Positions 8,390-16,840 of a stretch of DNA of 64,000 bases are shown piece by piece (position 1 is the first letter of the stretch; each line of letters opens with the position of its first letter). A model generated the notes under the pieces. The model was given only the letters and a program-made list of their open reading frames with translations, was not told the DNA's origin and ran no database searches. Source of the DNA: [Flavobacterium] thermophilum (lineage in GTDB: Bacteria > Bacillota > Bacilli > Bacillales > Anoxybacillaceae); the NCBI GenBank assembly GCA_900450595.1, contig UGGS01000001.1:2232001-2296000 (forward strand), read 5' to 3'. The translations under genes were made by a program, and so were the position numbers.

Positions 8390-9877
8390 TTATCTTTGCA
8401 TGCCGCCAAAGGCATTCATCAAATACATGCTTTGCTGGTTGGCGCGCTGAATCGCCTCTTCCATCGCTGTGAATTGGCGGTAGTAGCGGTCTTCAATCTG
8501 TTTCAGCCGATCTTGAAACCGGTCAATTTGGTCATTGATCTGGATTAAATCGCGCCCGATCGCAAACTGTTGGTTTGTCCAAACGGTTTTCCCCGCCTTT
8601 TGCTCGATTTTCCCGATCGTTTCCTTGATCGTATCGCGCAGGCGGCGGGCGATGCCTTTCTCCGCCTCCGTCGCACCGTCTTGGTTAAACAACTGATAGA
8701 CGGCATCCGGATTTTCCTTGATTTTCTCCCGCAGCTTCGTTTCGTCAATGATCAATTTCCCGCCGTCAAGGTAATTCGACGACGTCGTAATCCCGATTTG
8801 CGTGAGCTGCGAGAACCCGCTTGGGATGTTCGCCCCTTCCACTTTCGTGTACACATTCATCCGCATTTTGCTTAGGGCGCTTGACAAAATCGAATCGCCG
8901 CGAAGCATCCCGCTCCGCGCCTTTTCTTCCCACAGCTCAATTTGTTTCTCCGTCATCGCCTCTTTCTGTTCGTCCGTCAGCGGCGGATAGTCGCGATAGC
9001 GCTCCTCTTTCAGCTCGGCGTTGATTTTGGCGATCGTTTCGTTGTATTTGTCAACAAACCCTTTAATGGCGTTAAACATCGCGTCCGCATCCGTCGCCAC
9101 CGACACTGTCGCCGTGCCCGTCCCTTTCACCGTATACGTCACACCGTTGATCGTAAATGTATTCGACGAGCGGGTCGTCGTTAGGCCATTAATCGTCACT
9201 TGCGCGTCTTTACCCGCCGTTTTTCCCGTCAGCTCCTGTCCCGCTGCAGTATTCGTAAACCCTAGTTGCGTAAAAAAGTCCACTGTCGCCTGATCGGCGA
9301 GCACTAGACTCGCCTGCGCCCCCGTGTCTTTTTTCATGATTGAAACCCGCCCGGTCTGCTCGTCGTAAAACGCGCTGACGCCAAGATCTAGGTTGCTGTT
9401 GAGTTGGGCGATCACCCCATCGAGCGTCGTTCCTTTCTTCACCGTGATCGCCACCTGCTTCGTCGTCCCATCCCCGTTTGTCACGTTGATCGTCAGCGTC
9501 ACATCAGCGGCAACGGAGTCCACTCTCACGGCGGCATCCGACAGCCAGACGGCCGATGTGGCCACTTGATTGACTTGAATCGCCGCCGCCACGTTCGCCG
9601 CACTCGATCCCGCCGTCGCTGTGACGACCGATTCGTTCGAACTCGAGACAGTTTTTTTGAGCATGTTGCTTTGGAGCGTGATGTTGGAAAACAAGTAGTC
9701 GTCAAGCCCCTGAAGCAGCGTGTTCATCGCCCGGTAATCATCGCGCTGCCACTCGAGCAGCTGCTTTTTTTGCTGGAGCTTATCCAGCGGCATCCGCTCT
9801 GCTTTCATCAAATCTTTGACGATTTGATCAATATCCATCCCGCTCGCCAAACCGCTGATGCGCAAATTCCCTGCCAC
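8390..9877 (-). CDS. fliD: FliD flagellar filament cap protein
   Basis: 495 residues from GTG 9877, preceded by the purine-rich AACGGTGGTGAAGAC. FliD forms the cap at the filament tip and promotes flagellin polymerisation after export. The N-terminus LRISGLASGMDIDQIVKDLM is the family signature, and the C-terminal domain has the usual coiled coil (IQINDQIDRFQDRLKQIEDRY) ending in LMNAFGGM. The central part is rich in Thr/Val beta-strands, as expected for the D2-D3 domains. It lies between flaG and fliS in the usual order, 16 bp after flaG. Confidence 0.97.
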   Translation of the reverse strand: MAGNLRISGLASGMDIDQIVKDLMKAERMPLDKLQQKKQLLEWQRDDYRAMNTLLQGLDDYLFSNITLQSNMLKKTVSSSNESVVTATAGSSAANVAAAIQVNQVATSAVWLSDAAVRVDSVAADVTLTINVTNGDGTTKQVAITVKKGTTLDGVIAQLNSNLDLGVSAFYDEQTGRVSIMKKDTGAQASLVLADQATVDFFTQLGFTNTAAGQELTGKTAGKDAQVTINGLTTTRSSNTFTINGVTYTVKGTGTATVSVATDADAMFNAIKGFVDKYNETIAKINAELKEERYRDYPPLTDEQKEAMTEKQIELWEEKARSGMLRGDSILSSALSKMRMNVYTKVEGANIPSGFSQLTQIGITTSSNYLDGGKLIIDETKLREKIKENPDAVYQLFNQDGATEAEKGIARRLRDTIKETIGKIEQKAGKTVWTNQQFAIGRDLIQINDQIDRFQDRLKQIEDRYYRQFTAMEEAIQRANQQSMYLMNAFGGMQR

Positions 9878-9892
9878 GTGTCTTCACCACCG

Positions 9893-10255
9893 TTAAATTT
9901 TTCGATCCACCAACAATCCGACAAACTCCATCATCGCCGCATACGTATCCAGCAGCTTCTTCGGCGGAATTTCGCGGATCACCTCATGCGTCTTTTCATC
10001 GATTACTTGCACGTAGTACTCATTCAGCTCCTTATGCAGCTCAAACCGAACCGACGTATGGCTCGGCTGCACCAGCTCATTCAGGCCGTTGACTACTTTC
10101 TCTAAAGTTTCTCCTGAAAGCGGCTGGGAAAGGGAAAAAGCAGTGGCCTCCGCTTCTTGAAGTTGCGCCGCCGCACGTTCGACGGTTGGATGCACCTGTT
10201 CGCTTCGCATCGGTTCATATGAAAGGAAAGAAGAAGACACCCGTTCAATCGTCAT
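9893..10255 (-). CDS. flaG: FlaG family protein
   Basis: 120 residues from ATG 10255, ribosome site AAAGGAGCG. FlaG-family proteins (YvyC in B. subtilis) affect filament length by an unclear mechanism. The conserved C-terminal half is present: FELHKELNEYYVQVID and VIREIPPKKLLDTYAAM. The N-terminal 50 residues are variable and Ala/Glu rich. It is the first gene of the flaG-fliD-fliS-fliT operon and has a SigD-like -10 element upstream. Confidence 0.92.
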   Translation of the reverse strand: MTIERVSSSFLSYEPMRSEQVHPTVERAAAQLQEAEATAFSLSQPLSGETLEKVVNGLNELVQPSHTSVRFELHKELNEYYVQVIDEKTHEVIREIPPKKLLDTYAAMMEFVGLLVDRKI

Positions 10256-10294
10256 CCGGATCCGCTCCTTTGTTTTGGACGCTTTCTATGATTT

Positions 10295-10325
10295 ATATCG
10301 GATGAAACATGGGAAGTGTGAAGTG
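10295..10325 (-). promoter_or_regulatory. Candidate SigD promoter of the flaG operon
   Basis: The minus strand carries TCCGATAT (10302-10295), matching 7 of 8 bases of the SigD -10 GCCGATAT and continuing as ATAAA exactly as in four other sites in this window. The -35 is weak (TTCA or similar in place of TAAA). It is 40 bp upstream of the flaG start. Confidence 0.6.
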
Positions 10326-10422
10326 GGGAAAGGAGAGAAATGCGGTGGGTAACGACGAAAGAGTCCTTCTTGGAAAAATTGATGTATAATAAAGGTATCG
10401 AAAAGCAAAGGAGATGAGTACA

Positions 10423-10968
10423 TTGGGGTTGGAGCATTTAGAGCAGTTTTTGAAACAGAAGAAAGAAGAAAGGGAGCGAAAGCAACTCAATCGCGAGGAG
10501 TTAAAAAAGCAATGGCTACGTGAAATCGAATCGTTCTATAGGCAAATCGAACCATTCCTTACCCCATTGCAGGAAAAAGGGTTGCTGTCAGTGAAGCGGG
10601 AAAACATCAAAATACAAGAAGAACTTCTCGGGGAATACACGGAAAAATGGCAGCTCCATTTTCCCGACCAAATCGTCACGATCGAACCGGTCGGGAAGGA
10701 AGTAATCGGCGCAAACGGGAGAATTGATATGATCGGAAAAAACGAAACCGTGAAATTTCTGCTAGTCGATCAACAGGCGCTGTCACCGAACATCACCGTT
10801 TCTTTTCCCAACTTGCCGGCTGAGGCATTCAAGAAGAGGGGCCTTCTCCGTGACAAAGACGACATCGAATACGCCTGGAAAATCGCCACTCCCCCGCCAA
10901 ACATCCGGTTTCTTGAGCTAAACGAAGATTCTTTTTCCGACGCTTTATTAGAGGTTCTTGTGCGTTGA
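10423..10968 (+). CDS. Unknown protein, plus strand between flaG and the pse cluster
   Basis: 181 residues from TTG 10423, nine bases after AAAGGAG; the ATG at 10414 overlaps the ribosome site and is less likely. The first ~45 residues are very rich in Lys/Glu/Gln/Arg and probably form a charged helix; the remainder is mixed alpha/beta without a motif I recognise. A TATAAT at about 10385 may be its -10. It is convergent with the unknown three-gene set that follows and divergent from flaG, so it appears to belong to an insertion between the cap operon and the pse operon. No transmembrane or signal sequence is seen. Confidence 0.6.
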   Translation: MGLEHLEQFLKQKKEERERKQLNREELKKQWLREIESFYRQIEPFLTPLQEKGLLSVKRENIKIQEELLGEYTEKWQLHFPDQIVTIEPVGKEVIGANGRIDMIGKNETVKFLLVDQQALSPNITVSFPNLPAEAFKKRGLLRDKDDIEYAWKIATPPPNIRFLELNEDSFSDALLEVLVR

Positions 10969-11022
10969 GACGGACGGTTTTGTCGGGGGAAGGAAAATTT
11001 TGTTTTCACCAGTCTTGTAGAT

Positions 11023-11397
11023 CTATGCGCGATAAACAACTGCACAATGCAATGCCAGCTTTCTCGCTTTAGCGGTTGATAACATCGTTTTACTAGGGGA
11101 ATCATGAATTTCGGCATGATATGGATTTCGTCGCGACGGACAATAAACAAGATGAGCGCCGATATCCATACAAAAACCGGCTTCAACATAGACGACAGCC
11201 TTTACTTTTTCCACACCAAAACGGTCTTGAAACCTAGAAACGACCTCTTCCTCCGTGCGTCCACCGTCTCGGTCAACAGAAACCCCTCTCTTATCTTTGA
11301 ACAAAGCAGATGATGGACGATTGTGCTCCTCATCCCATACAATGCTCGGAAAAACAGCCCTAAACAGCCTTTCTTCCCGTCCGATCTCTGGTTTCAT
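11023..11397 (-). CDS. Unknown protein, third gene of a coupled set
   Basis: 124 residues from ATG 11397 (or TTG 11409). The start lies inside the end of the preceding gene, overlapping by about 38 bp and without a strong ribosome site, so expression probably depends on coupled translation. The protein has WDEEHNRPSSALFKDKRGVSVDRD near its start (in two parts) and YCPSRRNPYHAEIHDSP near its end. Such conserved His/Asp/Asn-rich patches could be catalytic, but I do not recognise the family. It ends close to the convergent gene at 10968. Confidence 0.6.
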   Translation of the reverse strand: MKPEIGREERLFRAVFPSIVWDEEHNRPSSALFKDKRGVSVDRDGGRTEEEVVSRFQDRFGVEKVKAVVYVEAGFCMDIGAHLVYCPSRRNPYHAEIHDSPSKTMLSTAKARKLALHCAVVYRA

Positions 11398-11956
11398 AAA
11401 AGTCAACAATGATTCGATTTATCTCCCGCACATCGTATGGGATCGATTTTTCCATTTCACGTCCATCTGCATATGACACAAAAACATCAATTTTGTTTTC
11501 AAAAAGTTCAAACTCCAAGTAATCTCCATTTTCTTTTTCAAACTCAAGCTGAATGCTATCTCGTGCTGTGGGGAACAGCTTCGGCTGCTTAATGATCGTG
11601 TGAATCACACTGAAGACCTTCTCAATCAATTTATCGGAAAATGAATCCGCGCCATTTCCATTCCAATCGTTCCCCAGTTCTCTGATGGCTTGCAGTTTGG
11701 CTATGTTTTCTGCCTTTCGCACTTGGTCATAAATAAATGGAGTCACCCGTCCAAAAGAATGCTCATTTCGCCATATCACCGTTTTCATCGGTGTTGCTGT
11801 TTCCTCAACATGGGGCAACCAAACATGTTCCTCTCCCACTGTTTCCCGAATCAATGGTTCCGAAACGGGGAAACGGGCACGGACAGCTTGGGTTTTCGGC
11901 AAACGAAAATACTCGTCGATTCCAGTAGATGAAGACTTCTCTGCGGGTAAAATCAT
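11360..11956 (-). CDS. Unknown protein, second gene of a coupled set
   Basis: 198 residues from ATG 11956, overlapping the upstream stop as ATGA. The central part carries LQAIRELGNDWNGNGADSFS, a Trp/Asn/Gly-rich patch, followed by an acidic beta-rich C-terminal half. No signal peptide or membrane segment is present. The ATGA junction with the upstream gene and the overlap with the downstream gene mean the three are made together. The family is not recognised; conserved operon-like sets of this type are often mobile-element cargo. Confidence 0.6.
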   Translation of the reverse strand: MILPAEKSSSTGIDEYFRLPKTQAVRARFPVSEPLIRETVGEEHVWLPHVEETATPMKTVIWRNEHSFGRVTPFIYDQVRKAENIAKLQAIRELGNDWNGNGADSFSDKLIEKVFSVIHTIIKQPKLFPTARDSIQLEFEKENGDYLEFELFENKIDVFVSYADGREMEKSIPYDVREINRIIVDFYETRDRTGRKAV

Positions 11957-12300
11957 CGCTGTGTCCCCTCGTTCCGAATTTGTTCCAACATCATAATATG
12001 CTCACCCAGCCACTCGTGAAAAAGTTTCGCGGTCTCCAAATTCATCACAACCCCAGTTGACACATAGCGGATCACATTTTCCTCATGGTCAGGGGGCTGT
12101 ACATCCGTCTTTCTTGCTGGTTGTCCCGTTCCTTCAAACACGTATGTTTCCTCGTAAGGCAAGGGACGGCGTTCAAAATAAAAGTTCACAACAATCTCCC
12201 CCTGCGGAGAAATTCCGCCGTGCGCCCCATTGACGTAGACAGGATTATAGTCATCAGCAAACAAGTATTTAAAATGAACGACCTTTTCTTTGCCAGACAT
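11953..12300 (-). CDS. Unknown small protein (DUF3467-like?), first gene of a coupled set
   Basis: 115 residues from ATG 12300 with GGAGG seven bases upstream. The pattern YVNGAHGGISPQGEIVVNF at the start and VVMNLETAKLFHEWL near the end, predicting a short beta-sandwich with one helix, resembles the DUF3467 group, but this is a tentative impression from memory. It is the first of three overlapping genes (12300 down to 11023). The ~220 bp upstream hold no other gene. Confidence 0.6.
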   Translation of the reverse strand: MSGKEKVVHFKYLFADDYNPVYVNGAHGGISPQGEIVVNFYFERRPLPYEETYVFEGTGQPARKTDVQPPDHEENVIRYVSTGVVMNLETAKLFHEWLGEHIMMLEQIRNEGTQR

Positions 12301-12525
12301 GATACAACCTCCATGCCACAGTCTTTATTTTCATTATGAACATACGTTTTGAAATAAACAAGATGTAACCTTGCCCTTAATACCTAAGGTCCAAATTGTT
12401 AACGATACCTAAATCATGAAACCGTATTTTTCCTTTCTCCATTCCCATCGCCATTTCCTGCCGCGATCACCAATAAAAACTCAGAAAGCTGCTTCCATCA
12501 CATAAAAACCAGGCGGCAAACCTCG

Positions 12526-13707
12526 TTATTTTCGATAAAAGGAGAGCACTTTGTTTACCCCTTCTATAACCGTTCGAATATCATATTCGCTCATTTTCGG
12601 AAAAATGGGAATCGTTAACGCCCCTTCATACCACTTTTCCGCCACCGGGCAAATTCCTTTCTTGTATCCTAATCGTTGATAATAAGGGTGAAAATAAACT
12701 GGAATGTAATGAACGTGCACACCGATATTTTCTGCCCGCAGCGCTTCAAATATCTCTTTACGCCCAACCCGGAAATGCTCCAATTGCAACTGAAGTACAT
12801 ATAAATGCCAGCTAGAATCAACATATGGAAGTTGATAAGGAATGCATACACCAGGAACGTTAGAAAACGCCTCATTATAGATCGCAGCAATTTCTCGCCG
12901 TTTCTGCACAAATGCATCAAGCTTTGTCAACTGGCTGAGCCCAAGCGCTGCTTGCAAATCCGTCATTCGGTAATTGTAGCCGAGATCCACCATCTCATAA
13001 TACCAAGGCCCTTCATCATTGTTTACATTTTCTGTTATAATCCCATGCGTACGAAAGCGTTTTAATTTATGATAATACTCCTCATCGTCAGTGACAATAA
13101 TCCCTCCCTCACCAGTCGTAATATGCTTGACAGGATGAAAGCTGAACATCGTCATATCGGCCAACGAGCCTACTTTCTTTCCTTTATAACACGAACCTAG
13201 AGAATGAGCTGCATCTTCGATGAGGACGAGACCATATTTTCTGGCGATTTCCCGAATTGGATCTAAATCGGCAGGCTGGCCTGTAAAATCAACGGCAATA
13301 ATCGCCTTCGTGCGCGAAGTGATGGCCTCCTCGATGAGATTGGGATCGATATTGTACGTTTTTTCATCAATATCCACAAACACAGGCGTGCCGCCAACAT
13401 ACAGCACGCAGTTGGCGCTGGCTGCGAAGGTAATCGGGGTCGTAATCACCTCATCTCCCCGAGAGATGCCAGCGGCAAAGCAAGCGCCATGCAGGGCGGC
13501 CGTCCCATTGGCAAACGCCACCGCATATTTCGCCCCGACATAGCGGGCGATTGCTTCTTCAAATTGCTCAATTTTCGGCCCTTGTGTAATAAAAGGGCTT
13601 CTTAATGTCTCCACCACCGCTTCAATATCTTCTTCATCAATCCATTGCTGTCCGTAAGATAAAAATGATTCTCGTACAGGAGTTCCCCCATCGATCGCTA
13701 ACTTCAT
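12526..13707 (-). CDS. pseC: PseC-type aminotransferase (pseudaminic acid pathway)
   Basis: 393 residues from ATG 13707, nine bases after AAGGAGG; the 23-residue longer reading lacks a ribosome site. PseC is a PLP enzyme that aminates the 4-keto sugar made by PseB, using glutamate, to give UDP-4-amino-4,6-dideoxy-N-acetyl-altrosamine. The DegT/DnrJ/EryC1 fold is clear: FANGTAALH, EDAAHSLGS, and the PLP lysine K194 in FSFHPVKHITTGEGG. The C-terminus has the HVHYIPVYFHPYY segment typical of the family. It is the last gene of the eight-gene pse operon, 41 bp after the SDR gene. Confidence 0.93.
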   Translation of the reverse strand: MKLAIDGGTPVRESFLSYGQQWIDEEDIEAVVETLRSPFITQGPKIEQFEEAIARYVGAKYAVAFANGTAALHGACFAAGISRGDEVITTPITFAASANCVLYVGGTPVFVDIDEKTYNIDPNLIEEAITSRTKAIIAVDFTGQPADLDPIREIARKYGLVLIEDAAHSLGSCYKGKKVGSLADMTMFSFHPVKHITTGEGGIIVTDDEEYYHKLKRFRTHGIITENVNNDEGPWYYEMVDLGYNYRMTDLQAALGLSQLTKLDAFVQKRREIAAIYNEAFSNVPGVCIPYQLPYVDSSWHLYVLQLQLEHFRVGRKEIFEALRAENIGVHVHYIPVYFHPYYQRLGYKKGICPVAEKWYEGALTIPIFPKMSEYDIRTVIEGVNKVLSFYRK

Positions 13708-13748
13708 GCTCCATTTCCTCCTTGATATCCTGAAGAAAAGCCACCCGA

Positions 13749-14696
13749 CTATATCAGGCGGCTCGTTTTGATCCATTCTTCCGTCTTTTGAATCCCCTCT
13801 TCAAGAGACACTTTCGGCTCCCAGCCTAGCAGCCGTTTTGCTTTTTCATAATTGCATAACAACTTTTGAATCTCGCTCTGCGGATGGATATGAGGAACAT
13901 GCTCAATCCGCTTTTCATCGCCCACGATGAGCTTAGCTAAATCATTAATCGAAATATCCCTGCCTAATCCAGCGTTCAAGATTTCCCCGTTCACCTTGTC
14001 TGAATAGCCTGCCTGAACAACAAATCGTGCACAATCGTCCACATACAATAAATCACGTGTTTGCGTGCCATCGCCGTAAATGTGCAACGGCTCCCCCATC
14101 AATTTTTTCCGAATAAAGATGGCGACAACCCCGCCTTCGCCGCTCGTTTTTTGATAAGGACCATATGTATTAAACGGACGCACAACGACAACGGGCAGGT
14201 GATAAGCATAGAAATAAGACAACACCATATTTTCCGCCGCAATTTTCGCTCCAGCATACGGCGAAGCCGGCTTTGTCGGGTGAGTTTCGGCAATCCCTGT
14301 TTCATGATAGCAACGGTCATACACCATGCATGTGCTCATAAAAACCAATTTGGTTCGATGCTTCCGACATTGTTCAAGAAGATAAAACGTTCCAACCGTA
14401 TCGTTGAAAAACGTCGTTCTAGGATCATCAATGGAATCCTGTACGTTAATCGATGCCGCTAAATGGTAGCAAAGATCATATTCATGTTCACGAAAAAGCT
14501 GGGCAAGCAAACGTTCGTCTTTGATATCCCCGACGATGAATTGCTTCAAATTCGGATGATGGCGAAACTCGGAAATATTTTCTTCCCGCCCATTCGAAAG
14601 GTCATCCACAATCCAGACATCATGCCCGTCGTCAAGTAGCCGTTTCGCCACGGCGCGCCCAATAAATCCCGCACCGCCTGTCAACAATATTCTCAT
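13749..14696 (-). CDS. NAD-dependent sugar epimerase/dehydratase (SDR)
   Basis: 315 residues from ATG 14696, six bases after AAGGAGTG. Extended short-chain dehydrogenase: GGAGFIG at residues 7-13 binds NAD and the YxxxK pair is Y147/K151 in SPYAGAKIAAE. It resembles UDP-sugar 4-epimerases or 4,6-dehydratases. It is not PseB, which lies at 34 kb. Placed between pseI and pseC, it may supply or modify a second nucleotide sugar, or tailor the nonulosonic acid. The substrate cannot be read from the sequence. The 12-bp gap from pseI indicates co-transcription. Confidence 0.85.
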   Translation of the reverse strand: MRILLTGGAGFIGRAVAKRLLDDGHDVWIVDDLSNGREENISEFRHHPNLKQFIVGDIKDERLLAQLFREHEYDLCYHLAASINVQDSIDDPRTTFFNDTVGTFYLLEQCRKHRTKLVFMSTCMVYDRCYHETGIAETHPTKPASPYAGAKIAAENMVLSYFYAYHLPVVVVRPFNTYGPYQKTSGEGGVVAIFIRKKLMGEPLHIYGDGTQTRDLLYVDDCARFVVQAGYSDKVNGEILNAGLGRDISINDLAKLIVGDEKRIEHVPHIHPQSEIQKLLCNYEKAKRLLGWEPKVSLEEGIQKTEEWIKTSRLI

Positions 14697-14708
14697 ACGG
14701 ATCACTCC

Positions 14709-15764
14709 TTACCATAATAAATCCCATGTCACCGGCGTTCCTTTTTCCACGTCGCGTTTCACGGTTTTTCCAAGCAACTGGTCAACATATTTCGGCGGCA
14801 ATCCATTGCCAGGACGAATCGCGCGCACATTTTCCTTCGTCAACGTCTCGCCTGCCTTCATATCTCGCACAATGTATAACGACCGCCGATGTTTCAATGA
14901 TGCTTTCTCCGCGTCCGTAGGGCCATATTGAACATGGCCGATGCTTTGCCAAGCCCGTTCCGTTTCCGTCACCAATGCAGCCATTTCATGCGGTTCCATG
15001 GAAAAAGCGGCATCCACTCCTCCTTCTGCGCGGGAAAGGGTAAAATGTTTTTCAATGACAGTGGCGCCGAGCGCAACAGCGGCGACACTGACTCCAATGC
15101 CCATCGTATGGTCGGACAGTCCGACTTGACATTGAAACAGCTCTCTCATATGCGGAATCGTCGCCAAATGGGAGTTCTCTGGCGTCGCGGGATAGGTGCT
15201 TGTACATTTTAATAAAATGAGATCGTGGCAACCCGATTCCCTCGCCGCTCTGACCGTTTCGTCCAACTCCGCTGCTGTTGCCATTCCTGTTGAAATGATC
15301 AATGGTTTCCCCGTCTCGGCAACCTTGCGGATTAAAGGTAAATCCGTATTTTCAAACGAGGCGATTTTATAGGCAGGCACATTCAGTTCCTCTAAAAACT
15401 CAACGGCCGTTTCATCAAAAGGGGTGCTGAACGCAATAAGCCCTAATTCTTGACAACGCTGAAAAATCGGCTCATGCCATTCCCAAGGCGTGTAAGCTTC
15501 CTGATAGAGCTTATAAAGCGAATTCCCCTGCCAAAGGTTATCGGGGTCATCAATAAAAAAATCTCCTTCGTCCATATCGAGCGTCATTGTATCCGCCGTA
15601 TACGTCTGCAATTTCACCGCATCGACGCCTGCCCGCGCTGCTGCTTCCACGATGGCCAACGCTCTTTCCAACGATTGATTATGGTTGCCGGACATTTCCG
15701 CAATAATAAACGGTTTATGATTCGGCCCAATAAGACGATGGCCAATTTGAATGTCTTTGATCAA
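14709..15764 (-). CDS. pseI: Pseudaminic acid synthase
   Basis: 351 residues from TTG 15764, eight bases after GGAGGG and five bases after the pseG stop. PseI (NeuB family) condenses the 2,4-diacetamido hexose with phosphoenolpyruvate to form the nine-carbon acid. Seen: IAEMSGNHNQSLERA near the start, VDAVKLQTYTADT, and KCTSTYPATPENSHL; the C-terminal ~60 residues are a SAF antifreeze-like domain (AGETLTKENVRAIRPGNGL). AEMSGNHN with KLQTYTADT is closer to PseI than to sialic or legionaminic synthases, although specificity is not certain. Confidence 0.93.
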   Translation of the reverse strand: MIKDIQIGHRLIGPNHKPFIIAEMSGNHNQSLERALAIVEAAARAGVDAVKLQTYTADTMTLDMDEGDFFIDDPDNLWQGNSLYKLYQEAYTPWEWHEPIFQRCQELGLIAFSTPFDETAVEFLEELNVPAYKIASFENTDLPLIRKVAETGKPLIISTGMATAAELDETVRAARESGCHDLILLKCTSTYPATPENSHLATIPHMRELFQCQVGLSDHTMGIGVSVAAVALGATVIEKHFTLSRAEGGVDAAFSMEPHEMAALVTETERAWQSIGHVQYGPTDAEKASLKHRRSLYIVRDMKAGETLTKENVRAIRPGNGLPPKYVDQLLGKTVKRDVEKGTPVTWDLLW

Positions 15765-15768
15765 TGAA

Positions 15769-16818
15769 TCATCCCTCCAATAGCGCCTCCACGACCGGAT
15801 GTACGATATACTCTTTTGTACTCCCTACCAATTCGAGCGCTTTGCGGCTCATGTGCTTCAGCTCTTCCCGTGAAGCCATCGCTCTATCTATGATATCGGC
15901 ATAATCAGCCGATTTTACATCTGCATGCCAACCTATATTCCAAACGGCTCCGTACGCGGCGGCGTCTTCCGTCGATCGCCTTTGGTTTTCCGCAACGATT
16001 GTCACCGCAGAGGGCAAGCCGAGAAAGCAACGTTCCCACATCGACGCGCCGCCGGCCCCCAGCGAAAAATCCGCCTTTGCCATCAGTTCGGCAAGGTAAT
16101 CAATTTGACAATGGTAACGAAATCCTATTTCACGACAGAATTGTTCCACGCGAAAACGATTCAAATTGGCTTTACCTACCACAACGTCAACTTCCACATC
16201 AAGACCATCCAACTCCTTGAAAGCATGCAGCGCTTTCTCCGTTTCATTCGTCGGATCGCTGCCGCCGAAAAACAGAAGGATCCGCTTCACTTGACCGTTG
16301 CGAAGATTGGAGAATTTTTTCGCTTCATAAAATTCCGGCCGCAACAACATATATTGTGGACCTAACAATAGACGGCAGCCTGGCGGCACAAGTCCATGAT
16401 ACCGCTGTTGAGAATGCTGGTAATAGTTTTGATCCAACAAAATATCGCATTCATGAGAACGGTTCGCTAAATCATCGATCACCATCATACGGCCGACATA
16501 GGCTTTCACGTTTTCTTCCCAGCAGCGATCAAGCTCATAATGGTCGACAATGCACCAATCGAGCGATGGAAGCTGCTGCCTAATCACCTCAATCGTCCGC
16601 TTCGCATCGATTTTTTGTACAACAGGTCCTTCGTACACAAGGCGAAGCACAGGAAACCCTTTATGCTCAACCTCATCGCACAAATCCCCTGGGCCTGCCC
16701 TCATCGCAAAATAAACGGCACAACCAGCTTCTTTCAGCATCTCCGCCAACGCCAAACAGCGCATCACATGGCCGGTGCCGATCGCAAACGATGAGTCGAC
16801 ACGGAATAAAATATTCAT
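15769..16818 (-). CDS. pseG: PseG nucleotide-sugar hydrolase
   Basis: 349 residues from ATG 16818. PseG removes UDP from the UDP-diacetamido sugar to release the free hexose used by PseI. The GT-B-like fold begins with GTGHVMRCLALA (the conserved His is the general base) and has LLFFGGSDPTNET in the middle and GAGGASMWERCFLGLPS at the nucleotide site. The length is typical for a single-domain PseG, so no acetyltransferase domain (PseH) is fused to it. The stop lies 4 bp before the pseI start. Confidence 0.92.
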   Translation of the reverse strand: MNILFRVDSSFAIGTGHVMRCLALAEMLKEAGCAVYFAMRAGPGDLCDEVEHKGFPVLRLVYEGPVVQKIDAKRTIEVIRQQLPSLDWCIVDHYELDRCWEENVKAYVGRMMVIDDLANRSHECDILLDQNYYQHSQQRYHGLVPPGCRLLLGPQYMLLRPEFYEAKKFSNLRNGQVKRILLFFGGSDPTNETEKALHAFKELDGLDVEVDVVVGKANLNRFRVEQFCREIGFRYHCQIDYLAELMAKADFSLGAGGASMWERCFLGLPSAVTIVAENQRRSTEDAAAYGAVWNIGWHADVKSADYADIIDRAMASREELKHMSRKALELVGSTKEYIVHPVVEALLEG

Positions 16819-16840
16819 GATCCTATTCGCCTCTATCCAT

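Noticed and set aside
14709..15764. Calling the synthase a sialic or legionaminic acid synthase
   Set aside because: PseB, PseC, PseG and PseF-type neighbours and the AEMSGNHN start fit pseudaminate synthase better.
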